64,000 nt of DNA, taken from positions 213,728,422 to 213,792,421 of the forward strand of contig NC_045427.1 in NCBI RefSeq assembly GCF_902635505.1, in the 5' to 3' direction. This DNA comes from Sarcophilus harrisii (Eukaryota; Chordata; Mammalia; Dasyuromorphia; Dasyuridae). A program made the translations under genes and the position numbers. Positions 12,501-21,769 of this stretch are shown here, one piece after another (positions within the stretch are counted from its first letter, which is position 1; every line of letters starts with the position of its first letter). The notes beneath the pieces were generated by a model, which was not told the DNA's origin, ran no database searches, and was given only the letters and a program-made list of their open reading frames with translations.

Positions 12501-15437
12501 GTTCTTCAATCCCATGCAAGGCGCTGTCCTCAGTTCCCTCCCTAGAGGCTACCACAGACCTGAGAGGACAAACTCATGATCAGTGGTCCTCCTAGGACAT
12601 TAAGGAGTTGAGAACTCTAAAGAGGTCAGAAGTTCCCCTTACCTGTCACCCCCTGCAATGAGGTAGGTATAGAGAGGTTTCTGTCCCAAGCCTTTCATCA
12701 ACTGGTTAAAGGAAACCTATTAGAGAGCAAGGAGGTAAGGAAGTTTGAATTTTAACTCTTAGAGACTAGAGACTGGGTGATTTTATTTGTATAAGACTTA
12801 CCTCAGCTTCACATGGAGGGAGATGCTCAAATGTTTTTTCATGAGGGTAAATTGGAAAAATAAGATAGCTGGAGTGTGAGGAGATGTCTAGGATGTGGTC
12901 CAAGAGAACTGAACACCAGGGAAAATAGAAGAGGGCCAGGAACGGGGGTAGGAACCATGAACAGGATGAGGGTTCTATTTGGGAATTCAGATCAGTTGGG
13001 CTTCTAGGCAGGGATGGGGGAGTGATGGTAGATATGGAGTTAACAGCATCATTGGGATGAAAACACTCACCGACATAAGAAATGCCATCCGACCAGAGGT
13101 TCCCCCTCCACTCAGAACAACAAGCCCCCCTTCAGGCTCCTAAGAAGTAATATACCCATAACTGTTACCAATATCTGGTTTCAAAGAAGAAATGGAAATG
13201 GTATAAAGAGAAGCACCCTGATTCTCTCATCTTGTCCCCATATATAAATGAGAAATACAAATGAGAAGCAGTGAAATCTAGAGCACAAAGAGTTAGCCTT
13301 GAAGGAGTCAGAAAAACTTGACATAAGCTACACATACTAGTTCTTTGACCATGAACAAGCACTCAATCCAGGTACTCTCAATTACAAATGGATTGCTAAT
13401 CTGCATCAATGGAGGAAGTTTCCACACTAGGAGTTCTTTGGATTAATTAACCCAACTCCTCATTTTGCTGAAAGCTAATTGAGACAAGGTAACCTAGAAA
13501 GGTTAATGATGTTGCCCAAAGTCATACTGCTGATCGTCAGCAGTCATGATTTGAATCATCCAAGTCTTCAGATCATACACATTTCTAGTATGTAGCCTAT
13601 CTCTCTGGCAGGAAGGTGGAATTGGGGGCAATGGTAAGCAACAACCCTGGATTAGGCTAGAATGTTTTTAATACCAATAAGCAGAGGCAATGATAATTCA
13701 ACTGAGAATAGTCACATGGGGCCTCCCTTACCATCTCAGAACAAGTAGTAGAACATGCTTTCTGATTGTACTCAAAGGCCTTGAGTGGCTGGAGACTCAG
13801 CTTTACATAGGAGTCTGCTGTCAGCTGTCATATCCTGCAATGCTGAAGTGATGTGGTCAAGAAGCATGGAGCAGCAGCAAAACAGGACTGGGGTTCTAAA
13901 AACCAACTGGGAGGGTTTACTCAGAACGAAGAAGGTGGAAGGATAGCCGCAGCATCGCTAAGTTTGCTGGAGTTTCAGAAACCAGTTTTAAATAAAATTG
14001 GGTACAGTTTAAACATTAAGCACACTCAAGTTTTGTTAAGACAGGCCCAGGAGAGTAGATCACAGATTCCTCTGATTATTGTTTCTTTATACCCAGTGAC
14101 AGCACAAATCCAGATGGAAGAGGAGTAAAAAGGAGTGAACTGGAGGGTCAGGGATTACACTGGGAATCCTGAAGGTAGAGTCATGAAGTGGAGCTAAGAG
14201 AACCAGGAAAACATAATGACAAGTGATAGAAAAGAAGAGGGGAGAAGAAAAAATATAATATTAAGCTGAACTACAAAGGACAAGCGAAAGGGAGAGGACA
14301 ACAGAGAGAGGGGGGGGGGGCAGGACAGCAGAAGATCAGGAAACCTGGAGATATTGGATTATCAGATAGGAGAATTGATAAACATTAGTACCTTCAGCAC
14401 TTCGTGAACTTTTCCAGCCACGTGTACCATAGTTGTTAAGATGGATTCACTGTAGAGTCGCTGTGAGGGGACAAATTTGAGGTCAGTCCCAGAGAAGAGG
14501 GCCCCAGCCCAAGTTCCCTCCTGTTGCTATCCCTGGATTTGAAGGATTGGGGATTGGGATCCAAGGGCAGAAACCATTGTCAAGAATGGGGAGAAGGAAG
14601 TATCTAGTTAGAGATTAGATTAGGAATGCATAAACTGGTGTATATGGGTAAGGCTATTAAGGAGTTACCTGGTAGGCCGGCATTATTTGTCCCTCCTCTT
14701 GGAAGATCTCAGCATCACACTGCCCCAGGAGCTGTACAATCTGTTCAGCATTCGCCTTATCTAAATCCTGGGTCAGAGGATTTGACTTTTCGGTGATTGG
14801 CAAGGATGCTTCATATCCAGATAACTAGAAGGAAGATACGCCAATTATCAAGAAGAATTTGCCACTCTGTGCCAGGCACTCTCCTAGAAGTTCAGGATAC
14901 AAATACAAAATTGAGACAATCTTTGCTCTTAAGGAACTTGCATTCTACTGGATAGGATACCATAGATTCACAATAAGTAAATAAAGTACACATGCAAATA
15001 AAGCTATTTCAGGGAAAAAGGCTGCAATATGTTATCAAGCAATTGCCTGAGTGAATCAGGTAAAGTCTCTCATAGGAAGTAGCATCAAGCTGAGCTTTCA
15101 GAAATAGGACCACATACCCATAATCCCATCTCACGCTTATTTAATTGGAGAGCATTGGCAGGCATAAGGCTATACAGGGAGTGGATACAGACTCAAGTAC
15201 TAGATCCCTCTTTGGTACCTTTATTCTATTGGGGGGGGGGAGGAGGGGAAGAAGAACTAGAATGGATAAGGGAATGAAAATGGGGTGGGGGGGATAGGAC
15301 GGAGGATGAAGAGCCCCAGAAGCTAATCCAAGGGAGGGGTTTGGGAGAAGAATGTAGACAGAGAGAAGGGCTTTTACCTCCCATTTGCCCGGCTCAGGGG
15401 TCTCGATCACATGTTGAAATCGTTTTGTCCCAAGCAT
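969..15437 (-). CDS. GCKR: Glucokinase regulatory protein, coding exons 1-12, 3' part off window
   Basis: The product binds and inhibits glucokinase in the hepatocyte nucleus; in the known family fructose-6-phosphate strengthens and fructose-1-phosphate relieves the inhibition. Twelve exons, in transcript order, are 15437-15378, 14824-14669, 14460-14392, 13139-13071, 12716-12643, 12559-12493, 12315-12262, 11553-11459, 8466-8361, 3057-2939, 2115-2017 and 1066-969. They give 355 residues plus one base, against about 625 in the human protein, ending inside the first SIS-domain half. The sugar-phosphate residues known from GKRP structures are all present: Thr109, Ser110, Glu153, Ser179, Gly181, Ser183, Ser257, Ser258 and Glu348. 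The start is the methionine of MLGTKRFQHVIETPEPGKWE, which aligns with the human start, and no in-frame ATG lies just upstream. The next exon, expected to begin with a split Asp codon, is not found to the left, so the gene is cut by the window edge. Every junction is GT-AG and the frame closes throughout. Confidence 0.97.
1150..1645 (+). repeat. LTR-like fossil fragment B
   Basis: In GCKR intron 11. The left part matches fragment A. The right part has AATAAA at 1563-1568 followed by a short U5-like stretch ending near TTTCATGAAG, the layout of an endogenous-retrovirus LTR 3' half on the plus strand. It is an old, broken fossil with no internal gag, pol or env region recognised beside it. Borders are approximate. 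Confidence 0.5.
1690..1800 (+). repeat. GA-rich low-complexity tract
   Basis: An almost pure purine stretch of GAGA, GACAGA and GGGA units on the plus strand. It produces spurious Leu/Ser-rich frames on the minus strand. From 1810 to 2016 and from 2116 to 2938 I see no further named element in the introns. Confidence 0.85.
2017..2115 (-). CDS. GCKR: GCKR coding exon 11
   Basis: Encodes residues 290-322 (S, CLLEILRTFERAHKVTYSQG, to LMKQAST) plus two bases of Ser323. The split codon 290 reads Ser where human has Arg. Donor gtgatg is weak, but the frame across it continues into exon 12 exactly as in human. Confidence 0.93.
2939..3057 (-). CDS. GCKR: GCKR coding exon 10
   Basis: Encodes residues 251-289 (PEGLSGSSRMKGGSATKILL onward) plus two bases of residue 290. 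Ser257 and Ser258 of the second phosphate loop are present. The end of the exon reads ERDMGARR where human has DQGIAASQ, a locally diverged helix. Confidence 0.96.
4083..4654 (+). mobile_element. Marsupial tRNA-derived SINE split by an L1 insertion
   Basis: The 5' half at about 4083-4160 (GAGGTGGCGCAGATAGAGTA to GACACTTAATA) and the 3' half at about 4562-4640 (CTTCCTAGCTGTGTGACCCT and an A-rich tail) form one SINE. Flanks GAAAAGTAGA (4073-4082) and GAAAATTAGA (4655-4664) look like its own target-site duplication. Confidence 0.85.
4166..4562 (-). mobile_element. L1 3' end inserted in the SINE, minus orientation
   Basis: Starts with a T-run (the L1 poly(A) on the minus strand), then the antisense L1 3' UTR words 'catgcatgggtaatttttcc' and a GATCAAGAAGGA block. 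The short word CACTTAATA occurs on both sides (about 4156-4164 and 4564-4572), as expected for a target-site duplication. This makes three nested generations: L1, SINE, L1. Confidence 0.85.
5946..6015. repeat. 70-bp near-perfect palindrome
   Basis: The outer arms are TAGAGATACTATAG (5946-5959) and its exact reverse complement (6002-6015). The interior is TA-rich and also self-complementary: 32 of 35 pairs match over the whole length by hand count, with no spacer at the centre. It could extrude a cruciform or fold as a hairpin. It may have grown from a TA microsatellite. Confidence 0.9.
6240..6412. repeat. TA/TATG/CATA-rich microsatellite
   Basis: Imperfect TATG, TATA and CACA units interspersed over 170 bases. 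The open frame over it is only repeat translation. Confidence 0.8.
6640..6790 (+). repeat. GA-rich low-complexity tract
   Basis: GAGA, GACAGA and AAAGA units, next to the 5' side of a SINE. Confidence 0.85.
6820..6960 (+). mobile_element. Marsupial tRNA-derived SINE
   Basis: Reads GGGGCAGCTAGATGGCACAG (box-A-like region), then TCAGGAGGACCTGAGTTCAA (box-B-like region), then CTAGCTGTGTGATTCTAGGC. The head is tRNA-related but it is a retroposon, not a tRNA gene. Confidence 0.9.
7368..7580 (+). mobile_element. Old core-SINE (opossum MAR-like)
   Basis: The order 'acttgtgatttcactggtgt', an 'attaagtgtttgcct' core and a CCAGGTTTTCCTGACTGAGG end recurs at 50045-50285. This is a widespread marsupial core-SINE pattern. 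Confidence 0.6.
7852..8096 (+). mobile_element. SINE, long form with LINE-like tail
   Basis: A tRNA-like head (CAGTGAATAGAGTGCTAGGC) is followed by a CTCATCTGTAAAATGAGCTG core and a tail TATCTTTGCCAAGAAAATCC ending in GACTGAACAAAAACAA. The same long form is found on the minus strand at 29832-30086. Confidence 0.85.
8361..8466 (-). CDS. GCKR: GCKR coding exon 9
   Basis: Completes Arg215 and encodes residues 216-250 (NDPIEDWNSTFREIAQRMQK to NPAIG), donor gtaagc. It is followed by the longest intron seen in this gene, 5.3 kb of mostly L1 and SINE sequence. Confidence 0.96.
9118..9265 (+). repeat. MIR fragment
   Basis: Contains the MIR core words TCAGTTTCTTGATCTGTAAA and a TAAAGTAATTTGTAA 3' part. 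The stretch 8470-9115 between exon 9 and this element has nothing I can name. Confidence 0.65.
9467..9512. repeat. (AT)n microsatellite
   Basis: About twenty uninterrupted TA units. The stretch 9515-9990 is AT-rich intron with no recognised element. Confidence 0.95.
10040..10690 (+). mobile_element. L2 LINE 3' portion
   Basis: Runs in L2 consensus order: a 'caatccatcctccactcagc' block, AGGTCTGACCATGTTATCCC, 'cataacctgctccacctcc', TGAAATGCTCTCCCTTCTCA, 'ccttctagaggaagcctttcc' and a TCTGTGGGCTCCTTGAGAGC 3' end. The coding part is decayed. The adjoining 10690-10995 is AT-rich without a clear element. Confidence 0.75.
10999..11168 (-). mobile_element. SINE, minus orientation
   Basis: A run of about 23 T (the poly(A) tail) is followed by antisense CAATTGGGGTTATTTGCTCA and 'gaactcaagtcctcttgtctcc', ending CTATCTAGCTGCCTC. 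Confidence 0.9.
11459..11553 (-). CDS. GCKR: GCKR coding exon 8
   Basis: Encodes residues 184-214 (APFVAGQMDFCMNN to NPVNMA) plus two bases of Arg215, donor gtgagt. Confidence 0.96.
11930..12120. repeat. MIR-type fragments
   Basis: Contains TTCCTCATCCATAAAATGTG and GGATTTGGACCCAAGCCTTT, typical MIR words, in GCKR intron 7. Confidence 0.5.
12262..12315 (-). CDS. GCKR: GCKR coding exon 7
   Basis: Encodes residues 166-183 (VTAGKKRVIVIGISVGLS), carrying Ser179, Gly181 and Ser183 of the ligand site. Phase 0 at both ends, donor gtgagt. Confidence 0.96.
12493..12559 (-). CDS. GCKR: GCKR coding exon 6
   Basis: Completes Arg143 and encodes residues 144-165 (SVVASREGTEDSALHGIEEL, then KK), including Glu153 of the ligand site. 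The donor gtcaga is weaker than the others. Confidence 0.95.
12643..12716 (-). CDS. GCKR: GCKR coding exon 5
   Basis: Encodes residues 119-142 (VSFNQLMKGLGQKPLYTYLI, then AGGD) plus two bases of Arg143. Donor gtaagg. Confidence 0.96.
13071..13139 (-). CDS. GCKR: GCKR coding exon 4, SIS phosphosugar loop
   Basis: Encodes residues 96-118 including the SIS-domain loop LSGGGTSGRMAFL. Thr109 and Ser110, which contact the sugar phosphate in known structures, are present. Phase 0 at both ends. Confidence 0.97.
13480..13615. repeat. MIR-type fragment
   Basis: Words such as GAGACAAGGTAACCTAGAAA and 'gcccaaagtcatactgctg' fit a MIR 3' half in GCKR intron 3. From 13620 to 14390 the intron holds a chance 91-codon frame and a G-run at 14312-14321, nothing else recognised. 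Confidence 0.45.
14392..14460 (-). CDS. GCKR: GCKR coding exon 3
   Basis: Encodes residues 73-95 (RLYSESILTTMVHVAGKVHE, then VLK), 23 codons, phase 0 at both ends, donor gtacta. Confidence 0.96.
14669..14824 (-). CDS. GCKR: GCKR coding exon 2
   Basis: Encodes residues 21-72 (LSGYEASLPITEK to IMPAYQ), 52 codons as in human. Phase 0 at both ends, with acceptor ctag and donor gtaact. Confidence 0.96.
14868..15000. repeat. Core-SINE-like fragment
   Basis: 'gccaggcactctcctagaag' followed by 'aaggaacttgcattctactgg' is a common therian core-SINE tail pattern. It recurs at 36128-36215. It lies in GCKR intron 1. Confidence 0.5.
15378..15437 (-). CDS. GCKR: GCKR coding exon 1
   Basis: Encodes residues 1-20, MLGTKRFQHVIETPEPGKWE, differing from human as I recall it only at residue 2 (Leu for Pro). 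The donor is gtaaaag, phase 0. Any 5' untranslated sequence lies to the right of 15437 and its end cannot be set from sequence. Confidence 0.95.
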
Positions 15438-16300
15438 GGTCTCAAACTCCAGCCACACTGTCTTGACTGACCCACGGGCTTCACAAAACCTTTCTTCTCT
15501 GACTGTGTTGATCCCATGTCCAGCTGGCAGAGGCTTATCAGAGTTCCAATGATGATTAACCCGTTTCCCCTATGTACCTCCCTATGGAGCACTTTTCCCT
15601 TACCCAAACCCCAGCGTTCTTCTCAACCTGAGAAATGCCACAGAAGAGAGGGACCCGCCCCTGAACTCTCTTCTAACGTTTCCTCTCCCTCCTCTCCTCT
15701 TCTCCCCATACCTTAATCTTTTTGATTGTCTCTAGCCACAGTAGGGTCAATATCTAACCGTAGCAACTTATGGGGAATATGTCCTTTTCTTGGAGGTGAG
15801 CAAGGGCTATAGACTCAAAGGGAGGGAGACACAGACCTGACTGGAACCAAGATTCTCTTGGAAATCAAAAGATCAGAGATCAGGGTCCTCTGGGATATTC
15901 AGGATCAGAGGTTGAATGAACCCACAGATCAAAGCTCTGTCACATGTTCAGATTACATGATCCTCCTCAACTCAGCACACACACATCCCTTCCATAGCAC
16001 ACACTTCCCAGAGAAGAAAAATAAAGGTTAAAGAGAGAACTCTAAATGTGAACAAAGTCCTACCATAGACATGGAAAAATATAAACAAAATGTACCATAC
16101 TAAGATATTTAAGTCCAAGTCTCTGCCCTAACTACAGTCTAGTTAGTGATCACAAAGATACATCCTAAATGATTTAAGGAAATGTACAGAATAATGTATA
16201 AATAAGTATCTAGCAAGGATTGTACTGGAGCATTTCACATGGATCTGGGCATTGTTCTGGCCCTTCTAAATGAGACATGCTCTGGCCCTTTATTTTTTTT
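15438..16300. other. Upstream flank of GCKR
   Basis: This holds the 5' untranslated region and promoter by position. It is not CpG-rich, and I could not pick out a TATA box or a liver factor site with confidence. No repeat is recognised until the L1 that begins near 16315. Confidence 0.5.
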
Positions 16301-16314
16301 TCCTATTGGTTTGA

Positions 16315-18195
16315 AATAATTTTTTTTCTTTTTTTTAATTAAATCTTTTTATTTTCAAAACATATGCATACTGACTTTTGGATATGGCCACTATGGGAAT
16401 TTGTTGCTTTACTTTGCATGATTATTTTGCTTGTTTGCTATTTTGAGGGTAGAAAATGGAAAGATTGATTTTTGTTCATTTAAAAGCACACTCTTTTGTA
16501 TACCTATATATTTATATACATGTGTACATGTATACACACAAATATAAGAGTATAGTATTTGTCTGAGAGAGAGAGGGAGAGAGAGAATGAGAGAAAGAAA
16601 AAAAGAAAGTGAGAGAGAGACGAGGAGAGAGAAAGCACACAAATGTAAGTGCAAGACATACATTTTTGGACATGGCTAGTGACTGTATTTGCTACAAGGT
16701 TTTATCTTTCCCTATAACTCCCCTAACCCCTGGTGAGGTGGAAGAAGGGAAAGAACATAAATCATAAATATTGTTAGTTGAACAATAACAAAAAAGTAAA
16801 ATAAAAGTGACATTAAAAAACACATGCATAGATACTTTTCACCCTTGCCAAATCTTGTGCTCCAAATTTTTTTTCTCCCTCCCTTCCCTGCAACCTCTCC
16901 TCTAGACAGCAAGTAATTCAATATGTGTTAAACATATTATTTAACATATATGTGCATATTAACATATTTAACACATATATGCATTTCTATACATATTTCC
17001 ACAATTATGCTACATAAGAAAAATCAAATCAAAAAGAAAAAATGAGAAAGAAAATAAAATGCTAGCAAACAACAACAAAAATAGTGAAAATGCTATGTTG
17101 TGATCCATACTCAGTCCCCATAAATGGCTCTCTCCAACACATAATCATTGGAATTGGTCTGAATCACCTCTCTGCTGAAAAGAGCCATGTCCATCTAAAT
17201 TGATCATTGTATAATTTCGTGGTTGCCATGTACAGTGTTCTCCTGGTTCTACTCACTTCATTTAGCATCATGTAAGTCTCTTCAGGCCTCTTTGAAATCA
17301 TCCTGCTAATCATTTCTTATAGAACAATAATATTCCATTAACATTCATATACCATAACTTATTCAGCCATTCTCCAACTGATGGGCATCCACTCAGTTTC
17401 CAGGTTTTTTGCCACTACAAAAAGGGCTGCCACAAACATTTTTGCACATGTGGGTCCCTTTCCCTCCTTTAAGATTTCTTTGGAATATATACCCAGTAAA
17501 ACATTGCTGGGTCAAAGGGTAAGCACAGTTTGATAGCCCTTTGGGCATAGTTCTAGATTGCTCTCTAGAATGGGTGAATCATTCCACAACTCTATCAACA
17601 ATGTATAATGTCCCAGTTTTCCCGCATCCCCTCCAACATTATTATTTTCCTGTCATCTTAGCCAATCTAAGAGGTGTGTAGTGGTATCTCAGAGTTATCT
17701 TATTTTGCATTTCTCTAATCAGTAGTGATTTAAAGCATTTTTTTATATGACTAGTAATGGTTTTAATTTCTTCATCTGAAAATTGTCTGTTCACATCCTT
17801 TGACCATTTATCAATTGGAGAATGGCTTGTATTCTTATAAATTTGAGTCAATTCTCTATATATTTTAGAAATGAGATCTTTATGAGAACCCTTAGATATA
17901 AAATTTTTTCCCAGTTTACTGCTTCTCTTATAATTTTATCTGCATTGGTTTTGTTTGTACAAAAACTTTTTAACTTAATATAATCAAAATTTTGCATTAC
18001 ATAATGTACTCTAGTTCTTTTTTGGCTACAAATTCCTTCTTTCTCCACAGATCTAAGAGACAGACTATCTTTTGTTCTAATTTATTTATAGTATTACTCT
18101 TTATGTCTAAAGCATGAACCCATTTTGACCTTATCTTGGTATAGGGTCTTAGATGTGGGTCAATGTCTAGTTTCTGTCTGGTTCTTTAATAAAGG
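16315..18195 (-). mobile_element. L1 LINE 3' region, minus orientation, two stacked 3' ends
   Basis: From about 16815 the antisense marsupial L1 3' UTR runs continuously: 'catgcatagatacttttcac', CATTCTCCAACTGATGGGCA, 'aagggctgccacaaac', CAGTTTTCCCGCATCCCCTC, and 'ccatttatcaattggag' to a TTATCTTGGTATAGGGTCTT end. The stretch 16315-16815 is a second, related 3' end with GGATATGGCCACTATGGGAA and a GA microsatellite (16561-16635). Frames on the minus strand here are decayed L1. Confidence 0.85.
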
Positions 18196-19060
18196 ACATG
18201 GAATACTGGAAGGCCCCTTCATCCCCATGGCTGGGGATGTTATAACAAAGATGATCGGCAGCTGAGCCAGGAAAAGCTGTCCTCTGAGCAAGCCATAAAG
18301 TCTAGAGAGAAATTAACCTTTCCCTCTTTTTAGTATATTACTTGAGACACAGAAAGCCTATTTTTTAGATTTCCACTAAAAAGAGAGAAATTAATTGACT
18401 ACAATTGAAACACTTTCAGAGGAGAAAAAAACCCACCACTACTTTGAGAATTTTGTAGGCAAAAAGATTAGGATCAGATTTGAGGTGAATATTATATATT
18501 GCTTCATACCACCACAAAATTGTCTTTATCTTCCTGAAGAGTATAATTGGAATTATAGGTTATTATTTTATATGTTAAATATAATGGAGAACTGGTTCTA
18601 ACACTTTTGTGTTTGAAGTATTCCTTTTGTGGTAGATAAACTAAATTACTATATTATACCGGATAAATATTTTAAATGCCGAGTATCTTTGCTAAAGGGG
18701 ACATGAGTTGTATCTAAACCTTGTAGATATTTTCCCCAAGACTGTAGGGTGGAGTCATAATGAGTCAGAGCAAATTTTTAAAATGCAAATAGAATATAGT
18801 ACATAAATTCAGATCTCACATTTCCCTGTGATATCTTTTATGCTACTTCTCTTATGCAGTTCTCAGTTAGTAATGGGTTACTGCCTGCTCAATATCACTC
18901 TGTTCCACATCATGTTCTTCTATGAGAGACCTTCAATTTTAAATATCAAAAATTGTGGTGTTCAATGACACAGTCATAGTATATCACAGAAAGACTATTG
19001 TGGTGTGTGTGTATATGGGGGGGGATTAATGGAGATGGTTGGGTCATTAAAAGTATTTTT
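18196..19060. other. AT-rich spacer without recognised element
   Basis: No L1, SINE, L2 or gene signal is recognised. It directly adjoins the T-run of the candidate retrocopy at 19068 and may be ordinary intergenic DNA. Confidence 0.4.
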
Positions 19061-19067
19061 TCCAAAG

Positions 19068-20575
19068 TTTTTTTTTTTGAAGCTTTATTTGTTAATTTGT
19101 AGTACAAACTAAAATTTAATAGTTTATATGTCATCTTGTAGGAAACAAAGTTCTAAAAATTAAATTGTGATGTAGATGACTTCTCTTAAGTTTGAAATAT
19201 AACCATTATATTGGGATGGGAGATAGATTCCCTGTCACAGTTCTGCATTTGGAGTTTGTATGTTTTGATTTTAAAAAACAAAAATTTGACTTTACAATTT
19301 GAAGTGATACCTTAATGATCTATAAAAAGCGATTTATGATTTGTGTACTATGAAAATCCATTAACTATTATAGTTCTATTGTATATCTGGAACAAATACA
19401 TACTTAGTCTTAAAACAAAATAATCATTTTTGTATTTGGATACAGTGATTTAGAACATAAAAGCAAAATCAATTCCTTATTCAGTATGTCATTTCTATAA
19501 AATGTCATATTTTTTAAAATATGGAACATTACCATTCCCCAAAGAGAAACAATAGGATAGTCTATTGATTTGCCAAACAGAAGAGGAAGAAAGTGTTTGT
19601 TATTAATCATGGTGAATATTAAAATATATTATGTTGCCTTCCTTAAACTCACTTAAACCATTTTCATAAATTGACAGTTATAATCCCCCTAATTTTAAAG
19701 AGACAGATCCATTGAAAATTGGAAAACTTTTGCAATGTTTCATTCCTGTACACTGACAATAGATGTTAAGCAAAATAATCATAATATCCAACCTATGCTT
19801 TATACAAGGGAATAGTGTGCATTATTTTCATTTTTATTCAATCAATTTTTGGTGCTGACCTATCATTTGTCACTGTTGGTTAGTCTCATTGTAGAAAAAG
19901 GATTTTCTCCCTTTTGAAAAGAAGATTTTGCTGTTTGATTTTTATCTAACTTAGAAGATGTGATTTCAGGTTTGGGCCCTGGTGATTTAATGTCAAACTT
20001 TAAAAAAAAACATCTACTATTTTGTTTATAGGAGATCCTCTAAATATACATGCCAGATAATCATGGACAGGATAAAAATTATTTTTTCCCCTCTTTTATT
20101 TTTCTGATAAATATACTGCACTTATACTTCTAATGGGTACAGGTTTTGGAACTGAAATATTTAGTGTTTCTTCTTCATTTTCTTTTGGTAACTTTATATA
20201 TAATGACAGAAACCAATCCCTCACTTCAGTTTGGTCATATTCTCCATAAAAGTAGTCATCACTTTTTGCAGGGATGAGCAAAGCGATATCTCCCTGTGAA
20301 ATGTTAAGTAACATTTGGTGACTTTGACTAGTATATGGAAAGATTGCTAAGTTGAAAATTGTTTTACTTTCTGCCTTTTAATCCTGTTTGATTTTGTTGC
20401 CATAGAAATAGATAATTTTACACTGGAATTCTCTGGAACCTTTTCAAATTGTTTAGAATGGTTACTTGGATGTTAAACATGTCAGCTAGAGAGCTGGCAA
20501 ATGATGAAGAGATTAGGCAAAACTTTGGTGAATATTTAAGAAAAGTGTCATGATCTTTCCCAACCATGCTGGGTT
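19068..20575 (-). pseudogene. Candidate processed pseudogene with an SH3-like domain
   Basis: On the minus strand a frame from about 20380 to its stop at 20096 has the spacing of an SH3 domain: AIFPYTSQSH, then LLNISQGDIALLIP, then YFYGEYDQTEVRDWFLSLYI, then KLP. A neighbouring frame at about 20420-20575 also reads like decayed protein (SMVGKDHDTFLKYSPKFCLI onward), so at least one frameshift and a stop separate the parts. Downstream, about 1 kb of AT-rich 3'-UTR-like sequence ends with AATAAA (19089-19084) and an A11 run (19078-19068). That is the layout of a retrotransposed mRNA. I do not recognise the parent gene and found no clean target-site duplication. It could instead be a chance frame. 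Confidence 0.4.
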
Positions 20576-20734
20576 TTTTTTTTTTTTCCATAATCGATGA
20601 AGGTTAACATTTCTCTCTTCTGTCTGGATATTTATCATGACAGAAGACAACCATTAGGAAATCAGATGATACTAAAACCATAAAAAACAAGGAAGGGAAT
20701 CAAACAGTAAAACATCTGAACCTTTTTCTAATAG

Positions 20735-20965
20735 AAAGAACTGGAAACAAATTATATGCTAAACAAATTGTGTTACATGAATGCAATGGAACAATAAACA
20801 TAATAAATATAGACAGTACTGGAAGACTTTTGTGAACTAATTCAAAGTGAAGTAAGCAAAACCAGGAAAACAATACACAATAAATTTACAACAATGTAAA
20901 TAGAACATTTAACAATAAAACAATCAAAATGTAATATTCAAAAATTAGTTTGTTAACTAGAACTT
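20735..20965 (+). mobile_element. Old L1 3' fragment
   Basis: Decayed words 'ttacatgaatgcaatggaac' and CAAAGTGAAGTAAGCAAAAC correspond to the L1 3' region present in clearer form at 23700-23860. The stretch 20966-21760 has nothing recognised. Confidence 0.55.
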
Positions 20966-21769
20966 GAACAAGGGAAATAAGAAAGCCTCTTCTAACGTTT
21001 TACCTCTCTATCAAGTCGTTGCAGAGGTAGGCATTTGTGGATGTGAAACACATATATTATGTTAGAATTTTTTACTATGTTGGTTGTTTTTGCTAAACTA
21101 GATTTTCCCTCTGTTTTTACTAATTGCCATGAATAATGGATTTCTAGGATAGGGAGTCGGGACAGATACATTGGGAAAGGTAGAAAATATAAAACTAATA
21201 TATTTTCCATTGGCTTTCCCACAGAAACTATAAATACAGTTACTATCTCATTAAGAATCAAATGAAATGTTATGGGAACAATACTTTTTATGACAGCTGA
21301 AAATGTCTTGATGTGAAGTACTTCTTCCAGTGGAGTGAGGGGGAGTATGGAGGTTTTATTTTTGGTCTAGGAGAATTTTATAGCATCAGTTAGGAGCTGG
21401 CAAATACAGCATATTCAGGAAAGACTATTTCCTGTGATGACTAAAGAAAGAACAAAGAAAAAGGATTTACTTAGCTTATCCCCTAAGAGACTTTATTTAA
21501 TTCTTACCTTGAAGGAAAAAATATGAAGAAAATTATTAAAAGACTAAAATCAATATTTGAAATGACCTAATTGTTACATTAAAGATTCTGTTAAATTAAA
21601 GATGTGGAAGGTTTGAAATGATGCTATATTTGATCTTTTACTCAGTCAAAATATTGTCAAGAATTGCCTATGTCTTTGTTTTATTAAAGAGTTAATTTGT
21701 TAATAAATTGTGTATGGATGACTACTACTAGGAAAAGAGATCTTTCCACTTTCTTTTTAAAATAATATT

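Noticed and set aside
13853-14128. 91-codon frame in GCKR intron 3
   Set aside because: No domain, no homology I recognise, no splice or promoter context. Chance length for this base composition.
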